Notes under the pieces: generated by a model | Told to the model about the DNA's origin: nothing | The model's database searches: none | Seen by the model: the letters and a program-made list of their open reading frames with translations, nothing else | Program-made: the position numbers and the translations under genes | Shown: positions 37,023 through 48,592 of the stretch, one piece after another | Layout of the letters: the number at the start of each line of letters is the position of its first letter | Position numbering within the stretch: position 1 is the first letter of the stretch | Assembly (NCBI RefSeq): GCF_026210795.1 | Contig: NC_089445.1 | Span: 2,356,001-2,420,000 of the forward strand | Source of the DNA: Rhizophagus irregularis | Taxonomy: Eukaryota > Glomeromycota > Glomeromycetes > Glomerales > Glomeraceae | Direction of reading: 5' to 3' | DNA length: 64,000 nt

Positions 37023-37419
37023 GTTTCAGATCATTCAAGTTATATTGATATTACAACCTAAACTGATAAATTCAAATCAACCTGTTTAGAACTTTAACTC
37101 TAATGACTTGTCAAAAATTTGGCTCTATATTCCATAAAATTTTTTATAGGAACGCAAAAAAAAATTTAACAAAAATGTTAAAAGTATTTTTTTTAATGAT
37201 TTTAGAATTTTAAAAAGGCATTTTTATCATTTGTTTTTATAATCTTATGAGTCCCTATAAAATTTCAAGCTTTTTTACTTTTTTTTTATATTTTTGAAAT
37301 CTGTTATTATGTTAATGGATTTTTGCCAAGAAAATTTTTTTTCTAGAATTTTTTTATTTTATAGGAACATATAGAGTCATAAGGATAAATAAAACTTTTC
37401 ATGAGTTAGCTTACAAATT

Positions 37420-37488
37420 AAAAGTACTTTAAAAATATATTGGCTTGTGAACTAGACTTGCAAGCCAATATATTTTTAAAGTACTTTT
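37420..37488. repeat. Perfect 28-base inverted repeat with 13-base loop
   Basis: Left arm 37420-37447 (aaaagtactttaaaaatata and onward) and right arm 37461-37488 are exact reverse complements. Weaker complementarity continues outward to about 37399 and 37510. A probable remnant foldback element; no coding content. Confidence 0.85.
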
Positions 37489-37499
37489 GGCTTATAAAC

Positions 37500-38043
37500 T
37501 GGCTCGTGAGGAGCTTTAGAAATAAATAGTAAAAAAAGAATTTCATTTACTTATAAGATAGGTCACTCTAAACTTAAAGTAAAAATCATATATAAATTCT
37601 TTGTAGATCCTATTATAAAAGGAAATTTTATGTTACATTGTTATGATTTTTTTTCTTTTTAGCTAATTAACCAATAGAATTTAAGAAAAAAGTAAGGTAA
37701 AAATCATTAGTAAAAGGCTAATTTTCTACAATGATCTTTATTATAAATAAGTGGGATTTTAGTAAAAAACTTAATAAATCAAGTTAAGTAATCTAAAAAT
37801 AATATTAAGATTATTTTTATAAGTGTCCTTATAAATTTTTCTTATAAAGATAAAGAATTTTTATAGAAATATTCAAAAAATTAGTATACTCATTATCTTG
37901 ACTCAGTTTAAACTATAATTGGATCTTAGAAGTACTTATAACATTCTACAATTATACTTTAAAACCTCAGAAACATCTCACTTTTGATGACAAATAGGTG
38001 ATCAAAAGTAAAATTAAACTTAGTTAGCAATAATATGTAAGTA
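37500..38043. other. AT-rich spacer
   Basis: No gene or repeat boundary recognised. Confidence 0.5.
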
Positions 38044-38050
38044 CTAAAAG

Positions 38051-38506
38051 CAGTGTTGGGTTTTGGACTTGTCCAATTGGTTTTTTTAATTGGACAATTT
38101 TGGACTGTCCAAAACCAGTTTTGGACATAGTTTTGGACATAGTTTTGGACAGTTTAAAACTGCTCAAGAGTCTTAATATTTATTAACTGAAACTAAAAAT
38201 AAAATGAAAATATAATGTTAAAATGTTAAAAAAGTAAATATTTAATATAATTAAATAATAAAAATTTATGTAAAATCAAAATAATATTAAAAATTAACAT
38301 TTAAAGATTTTTGAAGTAATTTAATAATTGAACTAAAATTAAAATTAGCCAAAATTAGTCATAATTCTGGCCAAAATTAAATTTTTTGTCATGTGATCTG
38401 TCCAAAACCGTCCCGAAATCCAATGAAAAAAGGTTTTCGGTTTTGACAAGTGGAGCATTTGGCTGACAACGTCCAAAACGTCCAATTGTCCAATTGCCCA
38501 ACACTG
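38051..38506. mobile_element. hAT-like MITE with target duplication
   Basis: The 456-base element begins cagtgttggg and ends cccaacactg, the CAGTG..CACTG style of hAT ends. CTAAAAG flanks it on both sides (38044-38050 and 38507-38513); hAT elements make 8-base duplications, so seven matching bases fit. Both ends are enriched in ttttggac/gtccaaaa and tccaattg words, forming subterminal repeats. It has no coding capacity, so it is non-autonomous. Confidence 0.87.
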
Positions 38507-38513
38507 CTAAAAG

Positions 38514-40495
38514 AATTATCACTTACATTTTTTTTTGGTATTGAGATACTTAAAAATAATGAAAAGTAATAAAAAAGTAATGGAAAATTGCCTAAAGTTT
38601 AAAATGTAAAAAATTTTTACTTAATTTTGACCAGTACTATTCCATAATTTTAGTTAAAATTGAAATATAATAATTCAGCATTTAAGTTAACATAAAAGTG
38701 ATATAAATCAATAGTAACTTTCTAGCTTTCCACTAGTTTTACACCAGTTTTTCATTAGTTTTATAATAGTTTCAAATCACTACCAGATCACTATCATAGT
38801 GTCAGCTTGAATCTTTAAAATTATATGTCCAAAAGATTAGTCTAAATTATATCATAGTGCTGGCCAAATTTGAGATATAATAATTATGATAATTCCAAAT
38901 TTTTAGAAAACTTATTACCAATAGTAATAGATTTTATATTATATAATAATTTTAAATTCACTGTGGATTTTACAATACTTTTTGAAATTTTATTCTAAGA
39001 GATATTTTTTATCACAATTTAATATTTTAAAATAAATAAAGAAAAAACTATCTTTAATATCTTAACAGGTAATTAAAAAGATGCAGAAGAGCAGAAACTT
39101 TGATATAAAATTTAGAATTTAAATAGGTATAGATAGTCTGCACCTCCAATAAAAAACTTAGCAACCAATCAACCAAAGAATTTTACTAACACAAATTATA
39201 TTAGAAAATATTTATTAATGTACAACATGTAATAAAAATAGACACATCCAAATTATTTAATCATAGTTGTATTTAGGTTATTTAATCACATGATCATAAA
39301 TAATAAATAGGAAAAAGATAAAGAAAAGCAATTTTAAAGACAAAAAATATAATAGGAAAATAAGAAGATATAAAAAAATTGACATATATAAATTATTTAA
39401 TTAGATTATTTTAAAATTATTATTTAATTATATTTAATTTATTTAATTATATCTAGTTTATTTGATATATCTAGTTTATTTAGTTACATTTAGATTATTT
39501 AATTATATTTAGATTATTTAATTATATTTAGATTATTTAATTATATTTAAGTTATTTTATTACTAAAAAACCTAATCCAAGCCAATTATAATTAAATAAT
39601 ATAATTATATTATTTAGTTATAATTGACTTCAATTTTAATAGATAAAAACTTAAATAATTTACAAAAAATATTGTAATAAATAATAAGTAAATAAATAAA
39701 TACAGAAGTTATATGATATAAAAATTGTACTGTATAAATATAACTACTAAATATTAATTATATAACTACAGTATAAGTGTATAACTGATTATACAGTACA
39801 GTTATATAGTATGTATATTTAGTTTAGTTTTAAAGAAATTTGAAGAAAAAATTGAAGAAAGTTTAAAAGAAAAAAATATAAAAAAATGTTTTTAAAATAT
39901 TTAACATATTTTAAATGATTTATAGGTTATTAAATTTTTATATTTTTTATTTCATCATCTTGACTCTTTATATAATTGGTATAGACTTTTTATAATAAAA
40001 AGAGAGAAAATTATTAAAAAAATTAAATTTATATTTATATATTAAAAATATTTCTTTTATAATCCAAAATTCCACTTAACAGTACATACATGAAGTCTAT
40101 TTATTAGATAACAAGTAATTTAATAATTAATAATATTAGGCAATTCTTCTATTTGATCATATATATTATAAATATATATATATATTTTTTTTTATTAATT
40201 TATTATAAATGTGATCTTGTCTTAATATAACTATGCTTACTTACATAAAATAAGATAACAAATATATATAAGGACTAAGCATTATGAAACAAGACTACTT
40301 TCTAAAGAAAAAGTTGATCTGTCATCTAAATGATCATATCACTGTTAAAAATGATGATACAACCCAAATTCTCAGGTGACTGTCAAGATCTGCCTAAAAA
40401 TTTGCCTAATGACTATTCCAATAGAATGTTAAATCATCCAATTAGTCTCATCATTAAAGTTTACTACATGAACGTTATTATTCTTACGTTTCTTA
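38514..40495. other. AT-rich region with a short tandem array
   Basis: No gene. At about 39486-39553 a 19-base unit (atttagattatttaattat) is repeated three to four times. The rest is low-complexity A/T sequence. Confidence 0.55.
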
Positions 40496-41052
40496 TTATT
40501 CGACTTCATTTTTTTTCATTTTACTACTAATATTACATCTTTTCTCTTTTGCCACTTGTAACTCATTCCTATATTCCCAAATCAATATCTTAAAATCTAA
40601 AATTATTTTACTAATTATTAGTTTTAACATTTTTTCCAACACCTTTATATCTATTATTTTATATAACTTCAATAAATTAACCAATTGGTGACTCACTTGA
40701 TTTTTTAATAAAAATGTAAAATTATATAAACTATTAAAATCCCACATATCTAATTCTTCAACTTTACATTCAATTTGATGTCTGTTTAAATCATTTTATA
40801 AAATTTCAAAAATTATATTCACTAAAAATAATTTAAATCCTTTAACTATATGCTGCACAATTTCTTGAATTTTATTACATCTTCATAAATATTCAATCAT
40901 TTCTTTTTCTATACTACAAAAATTACATTTTCAACTTTCATTATAAATGTCCAGTTTCCGTTTTTTAAGATTTACATATGTTAGTAATTCATTACAACAG
41001 ATTTTGATTCTAAATGATTGTAGAAAATAATTCTCAAATAATGTATTATGTT

Positions 41053-41574
41053 CATCAGGAAATTTGTTTAGGCGTAATTTAGTGTAATATTTCGAAGGTG
41101 GTGTAAAATTTCGAAATATTACACTAAAAACGTAATATTACAAAAGTTTACGCTCTTAAATTTGAATAATTATAGTAATTTAAGAATATCTCGCTATCTA
41201 CTGATCCAATCAAGACGATCTATAGCTCATTGGAATCAGCTCATCAAGACGAATCGAATGGTAGTAAAATCGTATCTTTACGTTTGATAGATGATTTTCT
41301 ATTAATTTAAAACTTTACTGCATACTATAGAGCGTTCTATCAACTGTAGAAATGCGATTTTACTACCATTCGATCCGTCTTGATGAGCTGATTCCAATGA
41401 GCTATAGATCGTCTTGATTGGATCAGTAGATAGCGAGATATTCTTAAATTACTATAATTATTCAAATTTAAGAGCGTAAACTTTTGTAATATTACGTTTT
41501 TAGTGTAATATTTCGAAATTTTACACCACCTTCGAAATATTACACTAAATTACGCCTAAACAAATTTCCTGATG
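41053..41574. mobile_element. Large foldback element (522 bases) with near-perfect arms
   Basis: The left arm starting catcaggaaatttgttta at 41053 is repeated in inverse, almost base for base, by the right arm ending at 41574. Arms are about 215 bases and the unpaired middle about 85-90 bases. Long stretches, including gatccaatcaagacgatcta and its complement, are identical. There is no coding capacity. It interrupts the LINE remnant. Confidence 0.9.
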
Positions 41575-41590
41575 TTGATCTATACAATTT

Positions 41591-41866
41591 AGGCCGTTCC
41601 AATTTAATCTTTAGTTTAACGTCCTCCCCCCTCTCTATTTTTGAAAAATTCAAGAGTGATTTAAACATATATGTTTGATATGTTTAAATATGCTTAAAAC
41701 ACCCCTTCTTTACTAAAATTTAATAGTACCGAGAATTTCCGATTTTACTGAAAATTTCCGAAATTTTTAATATGTTTAATTTTCATGTTTGTTTAAATTA
41801 TCCCCCCTCCCCTCAAAATTTTTGGCCGGAAAGGACGTTAAACTAATTATTAATTTGGAACGGCCT
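41591..41866. mobile_element. MITE-like element, 276 bases
   Basis: The left end aggccgttccaatttaat is mirrored at the right end (attaatttggaacggcct), and just inside tttaacgtcc faces ggacgttaaa. The interior is C-rich in places (cctcccccctc and ccccccctcccc) and non-coding. It sits 16 bases from the large foldback element, in the same LINE remnant. Confidence 0.8.
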
Positions 41867-42569
41867 TAATTTCAAAGATATTTTCCAATCTATTAATTCC
41901 AATAATTCTGGTTGTTTATATATTTCATTTCTATTCAACTCTAAGAACTCATCTATAAACTAAGTGTCCTTAATTCCTTTTATTATTAATATAGGATTAT
42001 GTTCTACTGCTGGTATATTCTGCCAGAAAATTGTACCATTATGTAACAATAGAGTATCTTCTATTATTAGGATTTCTTATTCCATACCTAATTTTGCTAA
42101 TTTGTCTACTTTTTTATTATTTTCATTATTACCATACGCTTTGATCTTAACTAATTTTACATTAAAATAATAAATTCTGATCATTTTAAACAACCACAAC
42201 TATAAAATCTTGTAATTGACTTTTGATTTTTCAATCTCTGAAACTAACATCATGTACAAGTTATCGAATATATTAATAACCCATTGAGAATCAGTGTAAA
42301 TCATAGCATTCACCACTTTAGGATACACCATTAAACTAAGAGCTATCACAACTAACTTTATTTTATTGGATGATGAATTATCTTCAATTCTACAATTAAA
42401 TTCTATGTTAAGTGGTGAATCAATTAAAAAGGCACTGCCTATTTTAATATCTGAGATTGATAAATTTTTCATGGCTCCATCTGTATAAATTTTGATATCA
42501 ATTTCTTATTCTATTTATTTAATTATTTCTAAAAGTTCAATTTGATAATTTTTTGGATAGATATCACAC

Positions 42570-42748
42570 GTCAAATGACCAAAAACAGGCAAAAAAAATG
42601 GCTAGAATTGCATAAACTATTCGTAAATTTATATAAACTATTTACAAATAGTATAGGCTAATTTGCAAATAGCCAAAAACAGCTAAAAATAGCCAAGAAT
42701 AGCCACTGCTTTTCACACCATTTTTTTGCCGATTTTTAGCATTTTGAC
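42570..42748. mobile_element. Probable degenerate MITE with GTCAAA ends
   Basis: The left end gtcaaatgaccaaaaacagg and the inverted right end (gtcaaaatgctaaaaatcgg on the other strand) match imperfectly over about 30 bases. The interior repeats aatagccaa words. It interrupts LINE-like coding sequence. No clear target duplication. Confidence 0.5.
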
Positions 42749-42925
42749 CTGTATATATCTAAATAACCTATTAACCTTTTCAATATCTTTTAATTTAGCA
42801 TTTGATCCTTTATAATATTTACATTCTGCTTGGGTTAATACTTCATATATAGCATTATATACTATGTATTGATCATTTTGTATAGAGCTTGCATTGATTT
42901 TAATGTATTGATCAATATTAATATT

Positions 42926-42981
42926 AGTCGTAACATCCCACACTGTAGTATAATTATACTACAGCGTGGAATGTTACGACT
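42926..42981. repeat. Near-perfect 56-base palindrome
   Basis: Arms of 28 bases without a loop (agtcgtaacatcccacactg and onward), with two mismatches, centred on ttataattatact. Possibly a minimal foldback remnant. Confidence 0.8.
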
Positions 42982-44220
42982 TAAACTTAGATTATAATAT
43001 GGTATCATCATATGATCGAGGGGTCGCCATGGGGTTGAAGTACTGCCATATGATCTGAGGGTCGCTATGGGGTCTGAATGATGTGGTTGAAGTACTGCTA
43101 TATGATCTGAATGATATGGTCTGACTGCCGTCATATGATCTGGGTAGTTTCATGCCTTTGCTTTCTGTTTTGCTTTCTTTCTACTTATTTTGCTCTTTTT
43201 TTGTGGGTTTGCTTACTCTGTTGTTTATCACCATTTAATCTAACTACCACCCAGTAGTTGCGAGGTGGTTATCACTATTTGGTCTAAATACCACCCCCGT
43301 GGTGCGTGGTGTTATCGCCATTTAGTCTGATTACCACTGCCTTCTGGCTGCGTTGAAGACTTCTGGGTGCTTTCCTCGTTGCCTTCTTTTTGCCTGCTCC
43401 TTTTGCTCTCCTGCTTATTTTCAGCCTTGTCTGGGTTCCTTTGCATGGGCTCACGAGTAGGCTTGCTCGTGAGCTTGTTTGCTGCCTAATCGTGGTTGAC
43501 TTGATTCAAAGCACGGCTTGATGGTCAGGCGCCTGCTCCTTTTGCTCTCCCACTGGCTGTGTAGCTTTTTTGGGCTCCTGTTTGTGCCGCCGCTCTGGTT
43601 ACTCTCCGGCTGGTTATTGGCCTTGTCTGGGTTCCTGTCTAAGGCTGGAAATCCCGTTTCCCAAGGATACAATTGGGTGATTTCAGCTGGAGGCTTTGGC
43701 CAAAATTCGGAAGAAATTGAAAAACTCTGACTTAGAATCAATTGGATCCTCCCGCTTAGATTCTCATGGTGTGGGCGAAACAAATCAACGAGAGTCTGGT
43801 AAATTTGTCGTAAGTTCCATTCATTCTGTGACATCGCAACCTCTGACCTGCACAATTCGTCCTCACGGTAAAAAATCTCCTGTTAAGTATCCAGATATAT
43901 ACCTAGGAAAGTGTAGCCTTCTTCTAATTTTTTATAATAGATTACGGAGAAGACTTCACTTTTTCGTGTCAGGGTGCTGTCTGGTGGCCCTGTCCTAGTT
44001 GGATAAATTATTTGGCTAACTAGGACGGTTACTAGAACAGGCTTGATCTGGTTATTTCCTTGTTTTTTGTCTGTTTTTGTATACTTTTTCTTTACCTTGT
44101 CCTAGTTGTCCTAATTGTTTTAGTAAAATGAGAAGTATAGAGTAAAAATACGATTTTTTTCCTGAGATACTACTGGTAGTACTCCGCATCCTGGCTGGCT
44201 GGGTAAAAAAAGTAAAAAAA
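42982..44220. other. Less AT-rich region with short duplications, no supported gene
   Basis: Local repeats include atgatctgagggtcgctatg variants (43010-43140), accaccc/gtggt words (43240-43340) and gcctgctccttttgctctc twice (43403 and 43530). Overlapping open frames exist on both strands at 43451-43998 but none shows a family motif or clear codon preference. Base composition changes here relative to the A/T desert before it. Confidence 0.5.
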
Positions 44221-44640
44221 AGTAGGGGTTCTCAAAATTTACTAGGACAACTAGGACAACTACTCAGGATTCTTTCCAAACACACTAAAAAAGCTTTCTG
44301 GCTCATCCCAGCTTTGTCCTAGTTTCATCTCAGTTATCTGCAAACTAGGATGAATTTGAACTGGTAGCATCTCGCATCTCGCATTTCACATCCTACTGTT
44401 TGCAGTCACAGTTCACATTCCGCTGAAAAAAGAAAAAAAAAAGTAGGAGTTCTCAAAAATTTACTAGGACAACTAGGACAACTAGGACATATACTTGGAA
44501 TTCTTTTCAAACATGCTAAAAAATCTTTTCTGCTTGTTCTAGTTTTGTCCCAGTTTTGTTCCAGTTATCTGCAAACTAGAACGGACTTGAACTGGTAGTA
44601 TCCCGCATCTCGCATCACACATTCTGCTGAAAAAGTAGTA
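44221..44640. repeat. Imperfect tandem duplication (about 221-base unit) with actaggacaa words
   Basis: The segment starting agtaggggttctcaaaattt at 44221 recurs from 44442 (agtaggagttctcaaaaattt). Each copy has two or three adjacent ctaggacaa units, then gttatctgcaaactag and gaactggtag. Further actagg words are scattered from 43995. Confidence 0.75.
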
Positions 44641-44760
44641 TTACCAGTATCTCTAGTAAAAAATCCAACTGGTGACACTGGTGACACCTACTTAGAATGG
44701 CTTATTTCACGCTAAGAAGCTAAAGGAGATATGGAAAGGTGTCACTAGTTACGCTCGCGG

Positions 44761-45033
44761 TTAGTTGCTTAAACTATGTATTGACCCCATTTTCGCTTTA
44801 ATAATAGGAGTAATGTTGGTCAGCTTCTTCTGATGATACTGTGCTATTTTCCAATACTTTTCAGCGTGAATATCACAAGTTCCATATTTTGAATAGGTTA
44901 TTAACTTGCCGCATTCTTTGCATGGACTGCGTGGTGGTAAATTCCAATGTATCAGATATCCTTTTTTCTGATAGCAACTCCGATTGCATACTTTTCCACT
45001 TCTAAAAATATATGGACATTGATAAAATGCCAT
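44761..45033 (-). CDS. Small Cys-rich (zinc-ribbon-like) protein of unknown function
   Basis: An 90-residue open frame starts MAFYQCPYIFRSGKVCNRSC and continues with SPCKECGKL and YGTCDIHAEKYW. Seven or more Cys plus His residues in CxxC-type spacing point to one or two zinc sites. It is divergent from, and adjacent to, the fossil primase-helicase, so it may be one of that element's own genes. No family could be named. Confidence 0.55.
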   Translation of the reverse strand: MAFYQCPYIFRSGKVCNRSCYQKKGYLIHWNLPPRSPCKECGKLITYSKYGTCDIHAEKYWKIAQYHQKKLTNITPIIKAKMGSIHSLSN

Positions 45034-45149
45034 ATCGTATTTTACGTTGGATTCTTTATCTTTACTTTTTTTTTATTTAAACTTTTTTCTCTCGGTTTGT
45101 AATACTTTCTTCTCTCAGATTGTATAGTTGCTTTTATAAAATCATGAAC

Positions 45150-48110
45150 CACCAAAGTATTTCAACTGCGTCCTCATAACGTGATGAAAAAACTGGAAAA
45201 CCTGTTAACATTATTAATGATCGGGTACCTTCTGATGAAACTGCTTGCTTCGTTAATGATCAGGACTATGCCAATATGGTGGATATTCTGGATGAAGATG
45301 TGGATCTCTTTGATTCTTTAGACACTGAGGTGCCATATCATTGTGAAACTAATCTTGGGGCTATAGGTGAAAATCTATATAAGTTTCGTGATGATAGTGT
45401 TAGATCCAGAAGGTCAGAACAGATTATGAGGATGGAATCAATGCTATTTTCACAGATCATGATGGACACTTACTGCACGAAATTATTGATGGAGATGAAT
45501 CACTTCGCCCTTTCATAGATTTTGATTTGCTACAAAAAATGCTAGATGCAATCAATCCCAAACTTACTCGTAATAATGTGGCCAATAATCTTTATCAGGC
45601 ATTCAGTGAAACATGTAAAGAAGTCTTTCCTAAATGGGATAAAAATACTCTAATGTTTACCAATAGTAGTGATGCGAAAAAAATGTCTCTCCATGTTGCT
45701 ACTTTCAGAATGAGACTTAAGAATATTTCGCAAATCGCTGTCTTCACTGAGTTGGTCTGCAGGAAACTTCCAGAAGAATTGCAGAGTAAGACTATCATCG
45801 ATAATATCACCAATAAACGATCATTTTCCTTGCGAATGCTTAGATCACCCAAGTACAATGAAGAGACCAAAAAGCATGTTCGCGTTAAAAAGGGTATTTT
45901 TCCTAAAGATGGAACTGTCTATGACTTTATGCTTCGCACACCTAATGACAAGTCTCGAATCATAGACAGTCCTCTTCTAGTTGTCCTTGAAATTAAAACA
46001 GCAAGTCACGATAGTGGAAATAATGAAATCACGCAAGCTGAATTCGCAGAACTAGAGAAATTACTAAAAGAGAATAACATTGATGGATATAATCTCTCAT
46101 ACCCATCGGATAATAAACCTGACATATTTCCACTGACATGTATTTCTCCATCACACTACCCATTATGTGATCAGGATCATAACAGTGAGAACGCATATAT
46201 CATTCAAAATAAAAAGTCTTACAGTTTTCATTGCTATCGCGCGGATTAAGAAAAGCGACCGGAGGTGAGAAAACTCTCATTAAAGCTCACTATCAATGAA
46301 ACAGCTTTAGATCAGGAGAAAAAGCTTCTGAGCCCTGCCAAGTCAGAAAAATCCAGGATTACAGACCCATATGACCACTTCGTTTGGAGTGACTTATTAA
46401 ATATATATGTGCACTTCAGGAAGGAAATACTATCACGCTAAAGTTTATAAAGCTATCCAAGCAACAGTTGCCTTCATTCAAGAAGGTTCAAAATTGTGGA
46501 TTTTCAAACATAGAAGTGCGGAAGATGGTCATTATTTTGAGATGGTAGCTAAACTAGATCTCGAGGATTTTATGATCAAGATTCATGAATTAGGTGGGAA
46601 ACGGTAAAGATAAAGTTGTTAATAAGACAATCAGCCACTATGGGTTTAATAAAGTATGATGAAATCAATTTCCTACCGTATTCTTCAAACGTTGTCCCAC
46701 CAAAAAATGAATTCTTCAATCTCTTCCTTGGATTTTTGGCTAAGCCGGCCACAGAAATCAATAGAGATATTATAGAGCCGATACTTTGGCATGTAAAGAA
46801 CGTGATCTGCAGTGGCGATGAAAGGCTTAACGAATATATCTGGAACTGGTGGGCATTTTTAGTACAGAAGCCGAACAATAAATCTTGCTCAATTCTAGTT
46901 TTAAAGTCTGCTTTACAGCAGTGTGGGAAAAATATTATCACTGATTTTATTGGCGATAAAGTCTTAGGTCCGCATTTTCATTTCGCAATATCAGATTTAG
47001 GTAAAATTCTTGGAAAATTCAACAACCCACTTCAAGGACGTAAGCTTATTACTTTGAATGAGACAGGAATGTCTTCCGATGATTGGCATAGATTGAATCT
47101 CTGTCTCAAAGACCTCATAACTACTGGGAAGGTGGACATATATAGAACGAAAAAGCCTTAAACTTCACGAATTAATGATTTCTCTGCATTTATGGTTACA
47201 AGCAATCATGATGTCCCAATAAAAATAGATATAAGGGACGCATGAACTGTTTGTTTTGATGTGTCTGCATGCTGTAGAGGGAATTTCGCATATTTTGATC
47301 GCTTGGCTAAGGTTTTAGACCATCATGACGTGCCAGAAGTTGTCATGAGATATTTTTTTAATCGTGACCTCTCTGAATACCTACCACAAAATATCCCATC
47401 CACAAAAATGAAGGTGAAAACTATGCGCGACCAACTTCCTAATCCCATATGATTTATGATCAACTATATTTCACCTTGGGACTTGGATAGAGTAGAGAGA
47501 CCGACATGCAATGTTTTATATTAAAAGTACTCTGAATGGTGCGGAGATAATGGTAAAAAGCCATTTACTAGTAACATACTTGGAAAGAAATTTTCCCAAA
47601 TTGGTATTGAGCGTAAACGAGCAAGCAGTAAAAAAAGAGAATGGTATTATGTTCTTGATCGTTCTAAAATTGTAGCCAAGTTGCGAGAATCGGTTGGTAA
47701 TATCGAAGAATTCTCTGACGTACCACAGCCAGACTTAGAAAATGAGACTGTGAAAATCCCAGTATTTAATATACCAGAAAAGCGGGATGAGTCATCCCAA
47801 GCTAAAATTCTGATGGCGTTAACATCTGACACCTCTGCGGTAAATGAACCTTCACAAATTATCAAATCTGCAGTTGTGAGACCTGAATCCGAACATCCTA
47901 ATCCCAACCCTGATCCCAAACCTTCACAAACATCTAGAAAAGACAAAGAAGTGGAACAAGTCATACCTCATCATGACTCACTGTCTACAATTATCCCGAC
48001 TAGAGCTCAACATGAGGAACGACTCAGAAGAAAGGCAATCGAGCTCAGTGAGAACCCGTTAAGTTTGTATCAATCACAGATGAAGATAAACGTGAATCAA
48101 TAACATTCCG
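45150..48110 (+). mobile_element. Fossil primase-helicase (D5-like) gene of a virus-like or mobile replicon
   Basis: The + strand carries, in order, a primase-like part (words such as RPFIDFDLLQKML and FPKWDKNTL), a D5/DUF5906-type helicase part (VKNVICSGDERLNEYIWNWW, the GKNIITDFIG nucleotide-binding region, LITLNETG) and a C-terminal region with DQLPNP and IEEFSDVPQPDLENE. Such primase-helicases occur in large DNA viruses, Polinton-like viruses and some plasmid-like elements. The copy is broken in roughly five or more places and is a fossil. A second, shorter copy lies at 35248-36490. Family assignment is inference from motif order. Confidence 0.72.
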
Positions 48111-48592
48111 TCATAGAATGGAAGGTGATGTGTGAATGTGTGAATATGCGAGAGAGGAAGATAAAGATCCACACGAACATATGGAAATGACTGTATGGGA
48201 AAGACTGATCGGAGAAGAGATTATCCGTTGAAAGTTTGAGGATAAAGAAGAAACATCCTCGTGGCTGGATACAGAGAAATGGAGAAAAGTTATTACTATA
48301 CTCCAAGAGAATGGTATAATGTAATAAAGAAACGATTAAGTGGACACCCGAAGTATTTCCACATTTTTAGTGATCGATCGCGTAAATATTTTCGAATTAA
48401 ACTTTTTTTCTTACAATATAATCTAACTTATTTTTGAATATTATTCCATATTTTTGAGATTTAAGACAGCCCTCTACGGCAATGTGTTCTAATACAAACT
48501 GAGAGATAAATGCGTCATATATGCTGTATCTTGTTCAAAAAAAATAAATTCTCACCTAACCGATTTCCTGCGCAGGCGGGGCACCCATATAA

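Larger units (their letters stand above)
40496..42943 (-). mobile_element. LINE-type retrotransposon remnant (RNase H and C-terminal parts)
   Basis: Read on the minus strand from 42943: YIVYNAIYEVL, then an RNase H-like block (IKIGSAFLIDSPLNIEFNC and AMIYTDSQWVINIF, with the Asp of TDSQW), then EFLELNRNEIYKQPELLELIDWKISLKL, and after two insertions ENYFLQSFRIKICCNELLTY with a Cys-containing end (CNFCSIEKEMIEYL). The order RNase H then Cys-rich tail fits the 3' half of a non-LTR element; the reverse transcriptase is not visible. It is interrupted by the foldback elements at 41053, 41591 and probably 42570, and carries stops. Confidence 0.6.

Noticed and set aside
43451-43998. Overlapping frames on both strands (134, 70 and 100 codons)
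   Set aside because: Mutually exclusive, no motif, and explained by the less AT-rich composition that lowers stop frequency.
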